From positions 671,192 to 735,191 of the forward strand of contig NZ_ASWB01000003.1 of the NCBI RefSeq assembly GCF_000407445.1: DNA of 64,000 bases. Reading direction: 5' to 3'. Position numbers and translations under genes: made by a program. The stretch is from Enterococcus moraviensis ATCC BAA-383 (GTDB lineage Bacteria; Bacillota; Bacilli; Lactobacillales; Enterococcaceae). Below the pieces are notes generated by a model, which was not told the DNA's origin, did not search any database, and saw nothing but the letters and a program-made list of their open reading frames with translations. Positions 26,380-35,280 of the stretch are shown here, one piece after another (position 1 is the stretch's first letter; each line of letters begins with the position of its first letter).

Positions 26380-26637
26380 TTACTCTCCCAATATTTCGAT
26401 TATGTCTCCGTTAGTGATGGCCCAATCTTTTAGTTTTTTCTCTTCATCTAAAAGAATCCCTTTGTTCACCACTTTGAGTTGGTATTTGTTTCGTCTTTTT
26501 TCTTTACCGAATATTTGATTTAATTCTCGGATAAAACGGTAAACAGTGATATTTTTTGGAATTCTTAGATCCATTTGTTTTTCTTTGTTTCCTTGATACA
26601 GTAAGGTGATGTTGATGTGTTCTTGGTTATCTGCCAT
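26380..26637 (-). CDS. esaB: ubiquitin-like type VII secretion protein EsaB (85 aa)
   Basis: This small cytoplasmic protein (YukD family) has a ubiquitin-like beta-grasp fold: the start INITLLYQGNKEKQMDLRIP, a helix, and the end KLKDWAITNGDIIEILGE fit the family. EsaB is required for, or regulates, type VII secretion in S. aureus and B. subtilis. The gene overlaps the end of essA by 11 bases and precedes essB by four, which indicates translational coupling. Confidence 0.92.
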   Translation of the reverse strand: MADNQEHINITLLYQGNKEKQMDLRIPKNITVYRFIRELNQIFGKEKRRNKYQLKVVNKGILLDEEKKLKDWAITNGDIIEILGE

Positions 26638-27097
26638 TTTGCTGACCTCTTTTTCTATTGTGATACAACACTAGTGTTACAACTGTAACCAATAGCAAAC
26701 CTAGTATTAATGGAAATAACGCAGGAGGAGAAGAAACAGTTTTGACTGTTTCTTCTTTTTTTACTGCTGCGTGATTAGTTTCATTTCCTATAAATAGCTC
26801 TTCATTATCATTTGCTTTTACTTTTGGTATTTTCGCCAAGAAGAACTGTGCTTCTTCTTCTTGACGTTGTTTGGTTTCTCTTTTTTTAGCGTTCTCGACT
26901 TTTTCCATCATTTCTGTTTCGAATAAGCGATCTTCGGCTATAAAACTTTGCGCTTTTCCGTTATCGACTTGGTCTTGATTTAGACGGTCTGTTTTTAGGT
27001 CTAGATTATTATCTAACAAGGTTTCTTTTGCATAGGAGGGTTCAACAAAAGAAAGAAGTCCTGTGACGACTACAAAGAAGAACATTAATTTCTTCAT
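26627..27097 (-). CDS. essA: type VII secretion protein EssA (156 aa)
   Basis: EssA is a small membrane component. It has a signal-like N-terminal hydrophobic stretch (MKKLMFFFVVVTGLLSFVEP), a charged helical middle part with EMMEKVENAKKRETKQRQEE, and a membrane span at about 128-147 followed by a basic end (NRKRGQQNGR). Length and layout agree with EssA of staphylococci. The ATG overlaps the esaA stop by four bases. Position between esaA and esaB is the conserved one. Confidence 0.88.
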   Translation of the reverse strand: MKKLMFFFVVVTGLLSFVEPSYAKETLLDNNLDLKTDRLNQDQVDNGKAQSFIAEDRLFETEMMEKVENAKKRETKQRQEEEAQFFLAKIPKVKANDNEELFIGNETNHAAVKKEETVKTVSSPPALFPLILGLLLVTVVTLVLYHNRKRGQQNGR

Positions 27098-30000
27098 TTT
27101 TTCGCCACTTCCTTTGCTTTTCTTCTAGGTTTCCAAATGAAAATGTTGAACGCAAAAAGAGCGGTAATAGCAAGTACATATAAAATAATATGAACGATAT
27201 CCAGGGCATTTCTTGCTAAGATATCAGCTAAATTATTCTCTCCTATCGATAGTGGGTTGATAGATCGAATCATCTCGACCATTGGATTATTTCCTTTGGT
27301 TTTACCGATTGCATTCGTAACAAACACATAACTAATAAATAGGAACAAACTAAAGCCAAATCCAGCGATATGGAATTGTTTTAAGGCATAGTGGTTAAGG
27401 AGTGAGAATATTAGCATGAAGAGTATGACCATCATGACCCAAACGATTTGAGATTCTTTTACGATCGACAGTTCACTAACACTTAATATACCTAATATCA
27501 AACCAATCCCAATTGCGCTTAGGCTAAGGATGATCGTTTCCATAATGTTATCTTTAAACCACAATTGTTCCCGTTTGAATTTATCTTTGACTTTTCTAAC
27601 GACAGGTTGTGTCGCAAATAGGTAAGCAATGAATAAACTCAATGTGTACATGATCAAAATCCATGTGAATGGTTCATTGACTTCAGTTGTTTTGATTGTT
27701 GCTTCTGATTTTCCATGAACTGGATTTGCAATAAATTGTAATAATGTGTTATTTGGTACGCCATCTTTTTGAGCATTGCTGAGAACTTTGATGAAGGCAG
27801 AAACAAAGTCGTTATTGTTTGCTAGTTCATCGTTTAAGTTTGCCATGATCACGTCAGCGTTTGTTGAGAGTTCTTCCCCATTTTTTTGTGCAGTATTCAC
27901 TTCTTGGTCGAAAGAAGTGAATACAGATTTGACTGTTTCTGCTTCTTTGACATTCATTTCGGATGCATCTTTGATTGCTTGAGATTGCTGATAAAGGGTT
28001 GCCAAAGTTGTTTTTGCAGATTCGATTCCTGAATCTGTTTGGCTATTCCAAGAGCTGACTTTACTTTCTGGGCTTAGAGCCTCTTGAATTTGTTTTTGTC
28101 CATTTTCTACGAGCTCGGCCTGTTTACCGATGGCTTCATTCAATCCAGAAGTCGTGTTTAGCACGTTACTCATTTTCTCTCCAACAACCTCTGATTGTGT
28201 TTCAAGACTGTCCGCTTTAAGTTTTAATGCTTCAAGATGGTCTACTTGAACTTTGTAATCACCACCAAGGAAGGTTTCGTTTAAAATTTGTTTGAAGGCA
28301 TCTGTCAAATCTAATTTTAGAAATCCGCCAAATTGTTCAAACTGATAGTTTTCGTAAAAAGCTAACTCACTGTTGATTGAGTCGTACAGATCTAGTGTTT
28401 TACCAACTTGTTCGGAATAGAGTCTCTTTTTATGTTGATAGTCTTCATCAAGAAATGCAGAAGTATCAATATTTTGTTCCCATTCCAAAGTAAATTGGGA
28501 TTGTACAAGTTCACTTGTAAGGGATCTTGTTTCAGTCGTTTTAGGAATTTCTTCCTGTGATGACTCAGTATTCTCGGTTTCTTCGGAAGAAGTGGTAGTC
28601 GTTTCTTCTTCACTTGATTCCGGTGTGCTCACTTCAGCTGTGAAAAGAGCATTTCTTGTATTAGATACTTCTGGTTGACCGATTTTAATGGTCATTTTTG
28701 GGGCGGGAGCTGTTTCATCGTATTCATCTGTAAATTTGTAAGTAACGGTTCTGGGAATATTTCCCAGGAACGGATACTCTCCATCTGCTACTATTGGACC
28801 AATTCCAGAAATCGCAACATCTGTGATTCCTGCTGGAATATCGCTAATAATAATAGTTCCACCGGACCCAATATTGCTCGGTCTTATTTGGAAACGACCT
28901 TCTGCAGATGCAAGTAATTGTGCTCGTGTATCGGTTAAATTGTCATAGGCTTCTTTTAAGTTTTTATAATAAGGACTTTCTGACGCTTTTATTGGGTCCA
29001 TATCAAAGTCGATAGGTGCTTCTTTTAGATTATTCTCTTTATTGTTTTCATCGATTTTCTCATTGAGAGTAGAAACTTTTCCTAAAACATCAGTGAATTT
29101 TTCTTGTATTTCAGCAAAAGGTTGTCCATCGCCATAAGGTGCTTTTGCATATCTGAAAATATCGTCTTGTGGATTTAGGTTAAACGTGATCGATCTAAAT
29201 GGTAGTAATGCTAAGCGTTCTTCCATCCATTTTTTATAGTCGACATTAAACCCAGTATCATCACTAGGTGGGTATTCTTTGTTGGCCTTTTTCAAGACAT
29301 CATTCAATGTAACTGTCGATTCTCTGCCCGTTTCTTTAATGCCTAATGAAGCGAAAAAAGGTTCCTTATAGCGATCAAAATAGTTATCACTGATTTCAGT
29401 CAGTTTTTCTTGTTGTTCTGTAACAGCAGCTTTAGCATCTGCTAATTGTTGGTTTAAGGCATCCATTTGTTTGATTGTTGTATCAGACATTCCGTTAGGA
29501 TTGAACTCATTTTGTAGGTTCTTGCCTGTTTCTTGCAGTTGTCTGAACATATCAGCGATACTATCGGATGTGACGGTATCTCTAGCCTCTAGTAATTGGT
29601 TTACAAATTCATCATATGTTAGTTGCCCTTTTGCTCGTTCTTCTAAAAGTTTCTCTAAAAGGGAAGAGTAGTCTTTATGACTATTCACGAGTGAATCTGT
29701 CCCTTGAATATTGCTACCTAAAGTGTTTGCTAGTAAATCATTGGCTTGCAGAGCACTTTTTGATTGCGATGTAATTGAAGGGAGGTAGTCTTTAAAGTTT
29801 AGTGTTGGTTGGTATAAAACATCTTGAAATTCCTGTACAGATGATGTTTGGTTTGCATAGACTTTTTCAATGTTTCTTTGTGCTGTAAATAGATTGTCCA
29901 TAATACTAACGACATACAGATCCACTAGCTGCTGATTCAAATCGTTAACGATTTTTCTCCCAACACTTTTTGACTCATTTTCTAATGTTGCATTCCCATT

Positions 30001-30396
30001 TGCATTGATCTTGTAGTTTACTTGGACTTTTTCGGGTGCTTCACTGTCTAATTCTAATAATTTACTTGAGAAATTGCTGGGGATGGTTACAAGTAGGTTA
30101 TAAGTGCCGTTTTTCAAGCCATTTTCACCAATTCCTCGACTAACTGTAAACCAGTTATAGGTAACATCTTTTTCAATTTTTTTAACATAATCTGCGCCGA
30201 GATTATACTCTATGTTATTTTTATTGACTCCTGCATCTTCATTTACCAACGCAATATTTAACCGCATATCTTTTTCTTCTTGATCTTTTTGTGCGGAAAT
30301 ATCGGTAAAATCCCGGTTCATGAAAATAAGCATAATAAGTAAGATTACAACCATCCAAACAGATTTCAACATATAATATAGTTTTTTACTGTTCAT
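27094..30396 (-). CDS. esaA: type VII secretion protein EsaA, YueB-like (1100 aa)
   Basis: EsaA (YueB family, a phage receptor in B. subtilis) forms the large extracellular part of the machine. One N-terminal membrane span (about residues 10-27) is followed by some 870 residues outside the cell, with coiled-coil stretches and a Ser/Thr/Glu-rich linker (SSEEETTTTSSEETENTESS) near residue 600. Five or six membrane spans lie at the C-terminus (about 915-1090), ending WKPRRKAKEVAKK. It follows esxA by 71 bases and overlaps essA. Length is close to that of the S. aureus and Enterococcus homologues. Confidence 0.92.
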   Translation of the reverse strand: MNSKKLYYMLKSVWMVVILLIMLIFMNRDFTDISAQKDQEEKDMRLNIALVNEDAGVNKNNIEYNLGADYVKKIEKDVTYNWFTVSRGIGENGLKNGTYNLLVTIPSNFSSKLLELDSEAPEKVQVNYKINANGNATLENESKSVGRKIVNDLNQQLVDLYVVSIMDNLFTAQRNIEKVYANQTSSVQEFQDVLYQPTLNFKDYLPSITSQSKSALQANDLLANTLGSNIQGTDSLVNSHKDYSSLLEKLLEERAKGQLTYDEFVNQLLEARDTVTSDSIADMFRQLQETGKNLQNEFNPNGMSDTTIKQMDALNQQLADAKAAVTEQQEKLTEISDNYFDRYKEPFFASLGIKETGRESTVTLNDVLKKANKEYPPSDDTGFNVDYKKWMEERLALLPFRSITFNLNPQDDIFRYAKAPYGDGQPFAEIQEKFTDVLGKVSTLNEKIDENNKENNLKEAPIDFDMDPIKASESPYYKNLKEAYDNLTDTRAQLLASAEGRFQIRPSNIGSGGTIIISDIPAGITDVAISGIGPIVADGEYPFLGNIPRTVTYKFTDEYDETAPAPKMTIKIGQPEVSNTRNALFTAEVSTPESSEEETTTTSSEETENTESSQEEIPKTTETRSLTSELVQSQFTLEWEQNIDTSAFLDEDYQHKKRLYSEQVGKTLDLYDSINSELAFYENYQFEQFGGFLKLDLTDAFKQILNETFLGGDYKVQVDHLEALKLKADSLETQSEVVGEKMSNVLNTTSGLNEAIGKQAELVENGQKQIQEALSPESKVSSWNSQTDSGIESAKTTLATLYQQSQAIKDASEMNVKEAETVKSVFTSFDQEVNTAQKNGEELSTNADVIMANLNDELANNNDFVSAFIKVLSNAQKDGVPNNTLLQFIANPVHGKSEATIKTTEVNEPFTWILIMYTLSLFIAYLFATQPVVRKVKDKFKREQLWFKDNIMETIILSLSAIGIGLILGILSVSELSIVKESQIVWVMMVILFMLIFSLLNHYALKQFHIAGFGFSLFLFISYVFVTNAIGKTKGNNPMVEMIRSINPLSIGENNLADILARNALDIVHIILYVLAITALFAFNIFIWKPRRKAKEVAKK

Positions 30397-30467
30397 TTAT
30401 CATTCTCCTAAACAAAAGAGGAACAGCGAGGAGCAAGTGCCCTCCCTATTCCTCAGATATGTGTTTC

Positions 30468-30770
30468 TTATAGACCTCTTCCGATTGCTGAAGAGATATT
30501 TTGGTCTGTTTCTTCTACAATGTTTGCAACTTCGTTCAATTGTTTGTTGATTTGCTCTAATAATTCAGCAAATTCAGATACTTTTGGTTTTAAAGCAGTG
30601 AATTGATCGTTAAAGCTATCAAAACCGCTACCTTCCCAGTTGCCTTGGATTGTATCTTGTTCAGATTGTAACTTCTGTAAAATATCGTTTACTTGGTTTG
30701 AACCATCCGTATATTTTGTTGCTGAAGTTCTTAGTTCTTGTGGGGATAATTTAATTCTATCGCCTGCCAT
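30468..30770 (-). CDS. esxA: WXG100 protein EsxA (100 aa)
   Basis: This is the founding secreted protein of the system: a helix-turn-helix protein with the WXG motif as Trp45-Glu-Gly47 in QGNWEGSGFDSF. It has no signal peptide. The C-terminus VEETDQNISSAIGRGL lacks a clear YxxxD motif, as is common for EsxA homodimers. It is the first gene of the operon, with a good ribosome-binding site (GGAGG). The 290 bases upstream, up to the end of the LytTR gene, probably hold the operon promoter. Confidence 0.95.
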   Translation of the reverse strand: MAGDRIKLSPQELRTSATKYTDGSNQVNDILQKLQSEQDTIQGNWEGSGFDSFNDQFTALKPKVSEFAELLEQINKQLNEVANIVEETDQNISSAIGRGL

Positions 30771-30973
30771 TTTTTCATTCCTCCATGTAGTTTTTTTAGA
30801 AAGTGTCGAAACATTTTCTAGTTATCTAAACGGTACCATAAAAAAGCGATTCATAAACACTTAATGTAAAAAGTTGCGTGTTTTAAGTAAAAAATAACGA
30901 CGAAAATATAATTATAAATTTTCTTTAGGATGGTTTTTTATTTTTATCTGCTTTTTATAGTTCTCTCTAGGTA

Positions 30974-31008
30974 TGAAAAAAGAAAAAAACTGTAAAAAAT
31001 ACAGTTTT
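30974..31008 (-). terminator. terminator of the LytTR regulator gene
   Basis: AAAACTGTA and TACAGTTTT form a nine-base-pair stem with a five-base loop, followed on the minus strand by a long U tract. It lies 50 bases after the end of the regulator gene and isolates it from the esxA promoter region. Confidence 0.6.
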
Positions 31009-31057
31009 CTTAAAAGCGTATTTACGTTAGTTATGTTGCTAAGGTTATTACATACAA

Positions 31058-31792
31058 TTAATGTTTTCTAGTTTTCAGAAATAGTTTATAAGTCGTTTTT
31101 AATTCATCTTTAAAAGTTCTACTAATGGGTAAAGAGAGGTTATTTTCTTGCAATACATCATTTTTAAATTGTTTTATGAAAGCTTCATTTTTTTTGATTT
31201 CGACAATATAACTTAAATTGACCATATAGCTCCCATGTATTCGTGAGAATAAATCTTTGTTTACCTTATTGATGATCTCTGACATCGTTAAATAGGTTTT
31301 GTAAATTTTTTCTGTGGTATGAATGTATGCAATACGACCACTTTTTGCAATATATACAATATCATTCATCGGTAAGACAACAAGTTTTCTATTGAAAGAG
31401 AACTCGAAGTACGCATGGATAGCATTAAAATAGTTTGTTGCGCGGTCCATTGTTTCGACTAAACGGTCACTTGAAATAGGTCTCAATAAATAATCAAAGG
31501 CCTGAACTTTAAATACTTCTGGCATGCGTTGGATATCATCAGATATAAAAATAATTAGTGCTTCTACATCAAGAATTCTTATTTTTTGTGCTAATGTAAT
31601 ACCGTCTATTTCAGCCATTTCAATAGAAATGAAGTATATATTGTATGTAGAATCCGTTTGGTTAAGGTATCGTACTAATTTTTCTCCATTATTAAAAAAA
31701 TCAACTTCATATTGTTGAGACGTATACAGATGTATGTTCTGTTCGATTTTACTCATGTCTCTTTGATTATTATCACATAATGCAATCTTCAA
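31058..31792 (-). CDS. orphan LytTR-family regulator with degenerate receiver domain (244 aa)
   Basis: I choose the TTG at 31790-31792 as the start. It is preceded by AAGGGAG with eight-base spacing and gives MKIALCDNNQ, a normal AgrA/LytR-type N-terminus and length. The open frame extends 36 codons further but has no ribosome-binding site there. Residues 1-120 are a receiver-like domain. The phosphoacceptor position is Ser56 instead of Asp (ISIEMAEIDG), and the conserved Lys is Arg104 (YLLRP). Residues 130-240 are the LytTR DNA-binding domain. No sensor kinase gene is adjacent. It may control the secretion locus beside it without phosphorylation; that is inference. Confidence 0.85.
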   Translation of the reverse strand: MKIALCDNNQRDMSKIEQNIHLYTSQQYEVDFFNNGEKLVRYLNQTDSTYNIYFISIEMAEIDGITLAQKIRILDVEALIIFISDDIQRMPEVFKVQAFDYLLRPISSDRLVETMDRATNYFNAIHAYFEFSFNRKLVVLPMNDIVYIAKSGRIAYIHTTEKIYKTYLTMSEIINKVNKDLFSRIHGSYMVNLSYIVEIKKNEAFIKQFKNDVLQENNLSLPISRTFKDELKTTYKLFLKTRKH

Positions 31793-32054
31793 TAGCTCAT
31801 CTCCCTTGAGTTTAAGATTAAAAAATGGATGTTTGAATAATGTTTCTAGTTTTGCATGATTTATTTTCTTCATTTTAATCATAGCATATTTTTCTTTCAA
31901 AAATTCTCAAAAATTTAACGTAAACTATTTATTTTAGAAAAAAATAGTATAATCTTTTTAAAGAAGCGATTCTTTCAGAAGAAATCTAGGAAGATGACTG
32001 CTATAATTGAGTATATTTTTTAGTAAATCAGAAGGAATGATAGGAGGATAAGCG

Positions 32055-32762
32055 ATGAAAGAAACCGTCCGCCACAATCAGTATAACCAGCCAATCGGAC
32101 ATCCAGTATCGAATTGGAGCACGAGAAAAAATCCGACAAAACCAACATTAGAGGGAATCTATTGCCGATTAGAAAAAATAGATCCAACGAGACACTTAGA
32201 AGATTTATACACTGTTTACGGACCAGACACTACTCCGATGAATTGGACTTATTTACCTTTAGTCCCATTTGAGCATAAACTTGAATTTTCAGCGTATCTT
32301 ACATCAATCAGCCAATCACAAGATCCTGTGCATTACGCGATTGTCGATAAAACGAGTGGAAAAGCGCTGGGAACGTTAGCTTTAATGAGGATAGATAAAG
32401 TACAAGGGACGGTTGAGGTTGGTTTTGTTATTTACTCTGATCAATTGAAACGAACACGAATAGCGACAGAAGCACAGTATCTTTTGGCATGTTATGCGCT
32501 AGATGAATTGGGGTATCGTCGATATGAATGGAAATGTGACGCATTAAATGAGCCTTCTAAGCAAGCTGCGTTACGTTTAGGTTTTGTTTATGAAGGTATT
32601 TTTCGCAATGCCGTCGTTTATAAGGGGCGCAATCGAGATACTGCTTGGTTTTCAATTATTGACAGCGAGTGGCCTAAAATAAAATTGCGGCTGGAATCAT
32701 GGTTATCCCCATCAAATTTTCTGTCGGATGGGAAGCAAAGAAAACGGTTGAGCGATTTTTAA
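32055..32762 (+). CDS. GNAT-family N-acetyltransferase, RimL-like (235 aa)
   Basis: The protein has the layout of RimL/RimJ-type acetyltransferases: a substrate-binding part with GIYCRLEKIDPTRHLEDLY, the core strand VEVGFVIYSDQLKRTRIATE, and the C-terminal YRRYEWKCDALNEPSKQAALRLGFVYEG type motif, shown here in shortened form as KCDALNEPSKQAALRLGF. It transfers an acetyl group from acetyl-CoA to an amine; the substrate is unknown. A strong ribosome-binding site (AGGAGGATAAGCG) precedes the ATG. The M24-fold gene follows 36 bases later in the same direction, so the two may be co-transcribed. Confidence 0.88.
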   Translation: MKETVRHNQYNQPIGHPVSNWSTRKNPTKPTLEGIYCRLEKIDPTRHLEDLYTVYGPDTTPMNWTYLPLVPFEHKLEFSAYLTSISQSQDPVHYAIVDKTSGKALGTLALMRIDKVQGTVEVGFVIYSDQLKRTRIATEAQYLLACYALDELGYRRYEWKCDALNEPSKQAALRLGFVYEGIFRNAVVYKGRNRDTAWFSIIDSEWPKIKLRLESWLSPSNFLSDGKQRKRLSDF

Positions 32763-32798
32763 AAATTAAACTAACGTATTTGAAAGGAAATCAATAAG

Positions 32799-34199
32799 AT
32801 GAAAAAAATAGAAATTGAGTTGGCGGAAATACCTAAACCACAGATTTTTACAGCTGTTGCTCCAACTTTTTTAACAGATGAAACGATGAATGAGAGAAAG
32901 AAAAAAGTATTGGATAATATGCATTCAGAGGACTTTGATGCACTCGTTATTTATGCAGATAAAGAGCATGGTGGAAATTTTGAATACTTGACTGGCTTTA
33001 TTCCTCGTTTTGAAGAAGGTCTGCTTGTTTTAGATAAAAATGGAGAGTGCACCCTGATATTAGGGAATGAAAACTTAAAAATGGCAAAAGTCGCTCGGAT
33101 CGACAATCACTTGATTCACTCGCCCTTATTTTCTTTACCAAATCAGCCGATGGACAATGAAGCAAGATTAGAAACTATTTTTGAAACGATTGGATTGGCT
33201 GAAAAAAATAAAATTGGTGTTGTGGGTTGGAAGATGTTTACGACGACTGAATCAGACAATGATACCTATTTTGATTTACCTTATTTTATTATACAAGCAC
33301 TTTTAGCTAGTAAAGATGAGCATGCGGTGCTCAAAAATGCAGCACATCTAATGATTAGAGGCGATAAAGGCGCGCGGACTACGAATAATGCAAATGAAAT
33401 CGCTCATTATGAATATGGTGCAAATCTGTCATCTAATAGTATCTTAAATGCGATGGATGCAGTTGAGGTTGGCGTGACCGAAGCTAGATTAGGAAATGAA
33501 CTGACAGCAGAAGGGCAAACAAATACGGTCGTTACGATTGCCGCAACAGGGCAGCGATTTGAATATGGAAATGTCTATCCGACTCATAAGCAAGTAACGT
33601 TAGGTGATCCATTATCTTTAACGACTGCATTCAAGGGTGGTTTGTCTAGTCGTACGGGTTTCGTGATAGAAAATGAGACACAACTTCCAGAAAACCAACA
33701 AGATTATTTGGAAAGAGTCGCTAAACCTTATTACAAGGCTGTTACAACTTGGTTGGAAACCATAAAAATCGGAATGGCGGGTAAGGAGCTTTATCAAACG
33801 ATTGAAACTGTTCTCCCTCAATCCAACTATCATTGGCATTTAAATCCAGGACATTTGGTATCAGATGAAGAGTGGATGTCTTCACCGATTTATGCTGGTT
33901 CTGATGAGACACTGAAGAGTGGCATGATTTTACAAATCGATATTATCCCATCTGTGGCAGGCTATACAGGAGTAAGTGCAGAAGAGTGCGTTGCTTTGGC
34001 AGATTTAAATTTACAAAGACAAATCAAAGAAGAGTATCCAGCGTTATGGCAACGGATAGTAACACGCAAAAACTATTTAATGGAAGTATTGAACATTGAA
34101 CTAAATGAAGAGATTATTCCGTTATCAAACACAGTAGGTTATTTAAGACCCTTTTACTTAGCCAAAAATAAAGCTTTTCGTTGCGTTAAACAAAACTAA
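32799..34199 (+). CDS. M24 (aminopeptidase P-like) fold protein with altered metal site (466 aa)
   Basis: The N-terminal half is a creatinase-N-like domain (residues about 35-170) and the C-terminal half a pita-bread M24 domain. The histidine (NPGHLVSDEEW, about 351), an aspartate (LQIDIIPS, about 383) and a glutamate (SAEECVAL, about 395) are present in expected motifs. The segment that usually carries the two metal-binding aspartates (normally like 'DFG ... sDitRT') reads SLTTAFKGGLSSRTGF, so both positions seem to be Thr and Ser. It may be a non-peptidase member or have shifted chemistry. The gene ends at a strong bidirectional terminator. Confidence 0.75.
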   Translation: MKKIEIELAEIPKPQIFTAVAPTFLTDETMNERKKKVLDNMHSEDFDALVIYADKEHGGNFEYLTGFIPRFEEGLLVLDKNGECTLILGNENLKMAKVARIDNHLIHSPLFSLPNQPMDNEARLETIFETIGLAEKNKIGVVGWKMFTTTESDNDTYFDLPYFIIQALLASKDEHAVLKNAAHLMIRGDKGARTTNNANEIAHYEYGANLSSNSILNAMDAVEVGVTEARLGNELTAEGQTNTVVTIAATGQRFEYGNVYPTHKQVTLGDPLSLTTAFKGGLSSRTGFVIENETQLPENQQDYLERVAKPYYKAVTTWLETIKIGMAGKELYQTIETVLPQSNYHWHLNPGHLVSDEEWMSSPIYAGSDETLKSGMILQIDIIPSVAGYTGVSAEECVALADLNLQRQIKEEYPALWQRIVTRKNYLMEVLNIELNEEIIPLSNTVGYLRPFYLAKNKAFRCVKQN

Positions 34200-34242
34200 A
34201 AAGAAGGTCTGCTTCTATTATATAGAAGCAGACCTTCTTTTA
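34198..34242. terminator. bidirectional rho-independent terminator
   Basis: AAAAAGAAGGTCTGCTTCTA and its complement TAGAAGCAGACCTTCTTTTT form a 20-base-pair stem around a short loop. It serves the M24 gene on the plus strand and the PfkB gene on the minus strand. Confidence 0.9.
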
Positions 34243-34248
34243 ATATAT

Positions 34249-34264
34249 TGTTACACGTGAAACA
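34249..34264. promoter_or_regulatory. parS: parS-type ParB binding site
   Basis: The 16 bases TGTTACACGTGAAACA match the Firmicute parS consensus TGTTNCACGTGAAACA at every position. The site overlaps the last four codons and stop of the PfkB gene (Phe-His-Val-stop are encoded within it). The parA-parB genes lie about 6 kb away. ParB loaded here would nucleate the origin-proximal partition complex. Confidence 0.85.
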
Positions 34265-35216
34265 TTTGTTCTATTTCTTTTAGAATAATTTGATTTTTTA
34301 AGGTTTCAACATTTTCAATGGAAACATAACCAACCGCTTGTTCAAGTGCATTACTCATCCCGCAAGCCATAGCATAGCGAAGTGTTTCTTCTATCGAAAA
34401 GTTCTGATCTAAAGCGAAGGCTACTCCTCCGACGGTTGCATCACCAGAACCAGTGGGGTTAATGATATCAATAGTGGGAATGATGACATCAAAAATCTGA
34501 TCATGATATTTTGCTACAGCACCGTCTCCACCGCAAGAAATTAAGACAAATGGAACTTCTTTCAACATCGGGTGATTGAGGTTGTTTATCACGTCTATTT
34601 TGCTAGTTAAAGGAAGGTCTATCAGATCTGAAAATTCTTGGATGTTTGGTTTTATAAAGTAAGGCTTTACTGAATTATTTAAAACATTTTTGAGCTGTTT
34701 TCCTGAAATATCTGTTAGGATCTTTACTTTTGTTCCTAGTTTGTCACGTAATTGCAGTAAATACTCTTGGTAAAGGTAGTCATTTTTAGTATTAGCGGAT
34801 CCACATAAAGCGATGATTGGGCCTTCATTTTGTTCGTCAGCGAAATCAAGTATGGTATCTAGTATGATTTTTTCAGTGTCAGCTGTTATTTCGGGTCCAA
34901 GCTCTACGATTTCTGTTTGATTTTTTTCGCGGTCCATGACGGTGACAGCATTTCGGGATTCTCCAAATATTGAGATGAATTTCGTCTTAAAGGGTTCCTG
35001 TTCGAGTTCATGTCTGATCAGTTCGCCGTTTTTTCCAGCTAGAACGCCCATTGTGGTAACTTTCCCACCTAAAATAGCAGCAGTTCTTCCAGCATTGATG
35101 CCTTTTCCACCAACTGCCTTAATGGGATTACTACAGCGGTTCATAGCACCTAAAACGAATGTGTCTGTAAAATAAATAGAATCCATCGATGGATTTAGTG
35201 TAACGGTTAAAATCAT
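34251..35216 (-). CDS. PfkB-family sugar-phosphate kinase, 1-phosphofructokinase/tagatose-6-phosphate kinase type (321 aa)
   Basis: The start MILTVTLNPSMD and the motif VGGKGINAGRTAAILGG are those of the FruK/LacC subgroup. The C-terminal signature NPTGSGDATVGG contains the catalytic aspartate of the GxGD motif. The enzyme should phosphorylate a ketose phosphate to the bisphosphate with ATP. It lies 62 bases downstream of the DeoR-type regulator on the same strand and opposite a galactitol-type PTS operon. A pathway of PTS import, phosphorylation and class II aldolase cleavage is plausible, with the sugar unknown. Its stop codon lies inside a parS site. Confidence 0.88.
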   Translation of the reverse strand: MILTVTLNPSMDSIYFTDTFVLGAMNRCSNPIKAVGGKGINAGRTAAILGGKVTTMGVLAGKNGELIRHELEQEPFKTKFISIFGESRNAVTVMDREKNQTEIVELGPEITADTEKIILDTILDFADEQNEGPIIALCGSANTKNDYLYQEYLLQLRDKLGTKVKILTDISGKQLKNVLNNSVKPYFIKPNIQEFSDLIDLPLTSKIDVINNLNHPMLKEVPFVLISCGGDGAVAKYHDQIFDVIIPTIDIINPTGSGDATVGGVAFALDQNFSIEETLRYAMACGMSNALEQAVGYVSIENVETLKNQIILKEIEQMFHV

Positions 35217-35245
35217 TGTTATATCCTCCTTCAGAAGCCTAGCTA

Positions 35246-35280
35246 AACTGGGTTTCTGAGAGAATGGACAAAACCCAGTT
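35246..35280 (-). promoter_or_regulatory. stem-loop between regulator and kinase genes
   Basis: AACTGGGTTT and AAACCCAGTT are a perfect ten-base inverted repeat between the stop of the DeoR gene and the start of the kinase gene. On the minus strand no U tract follows, so it is more likely an mRNA processing or stability element than a full terminator. Confidence 0.45.
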
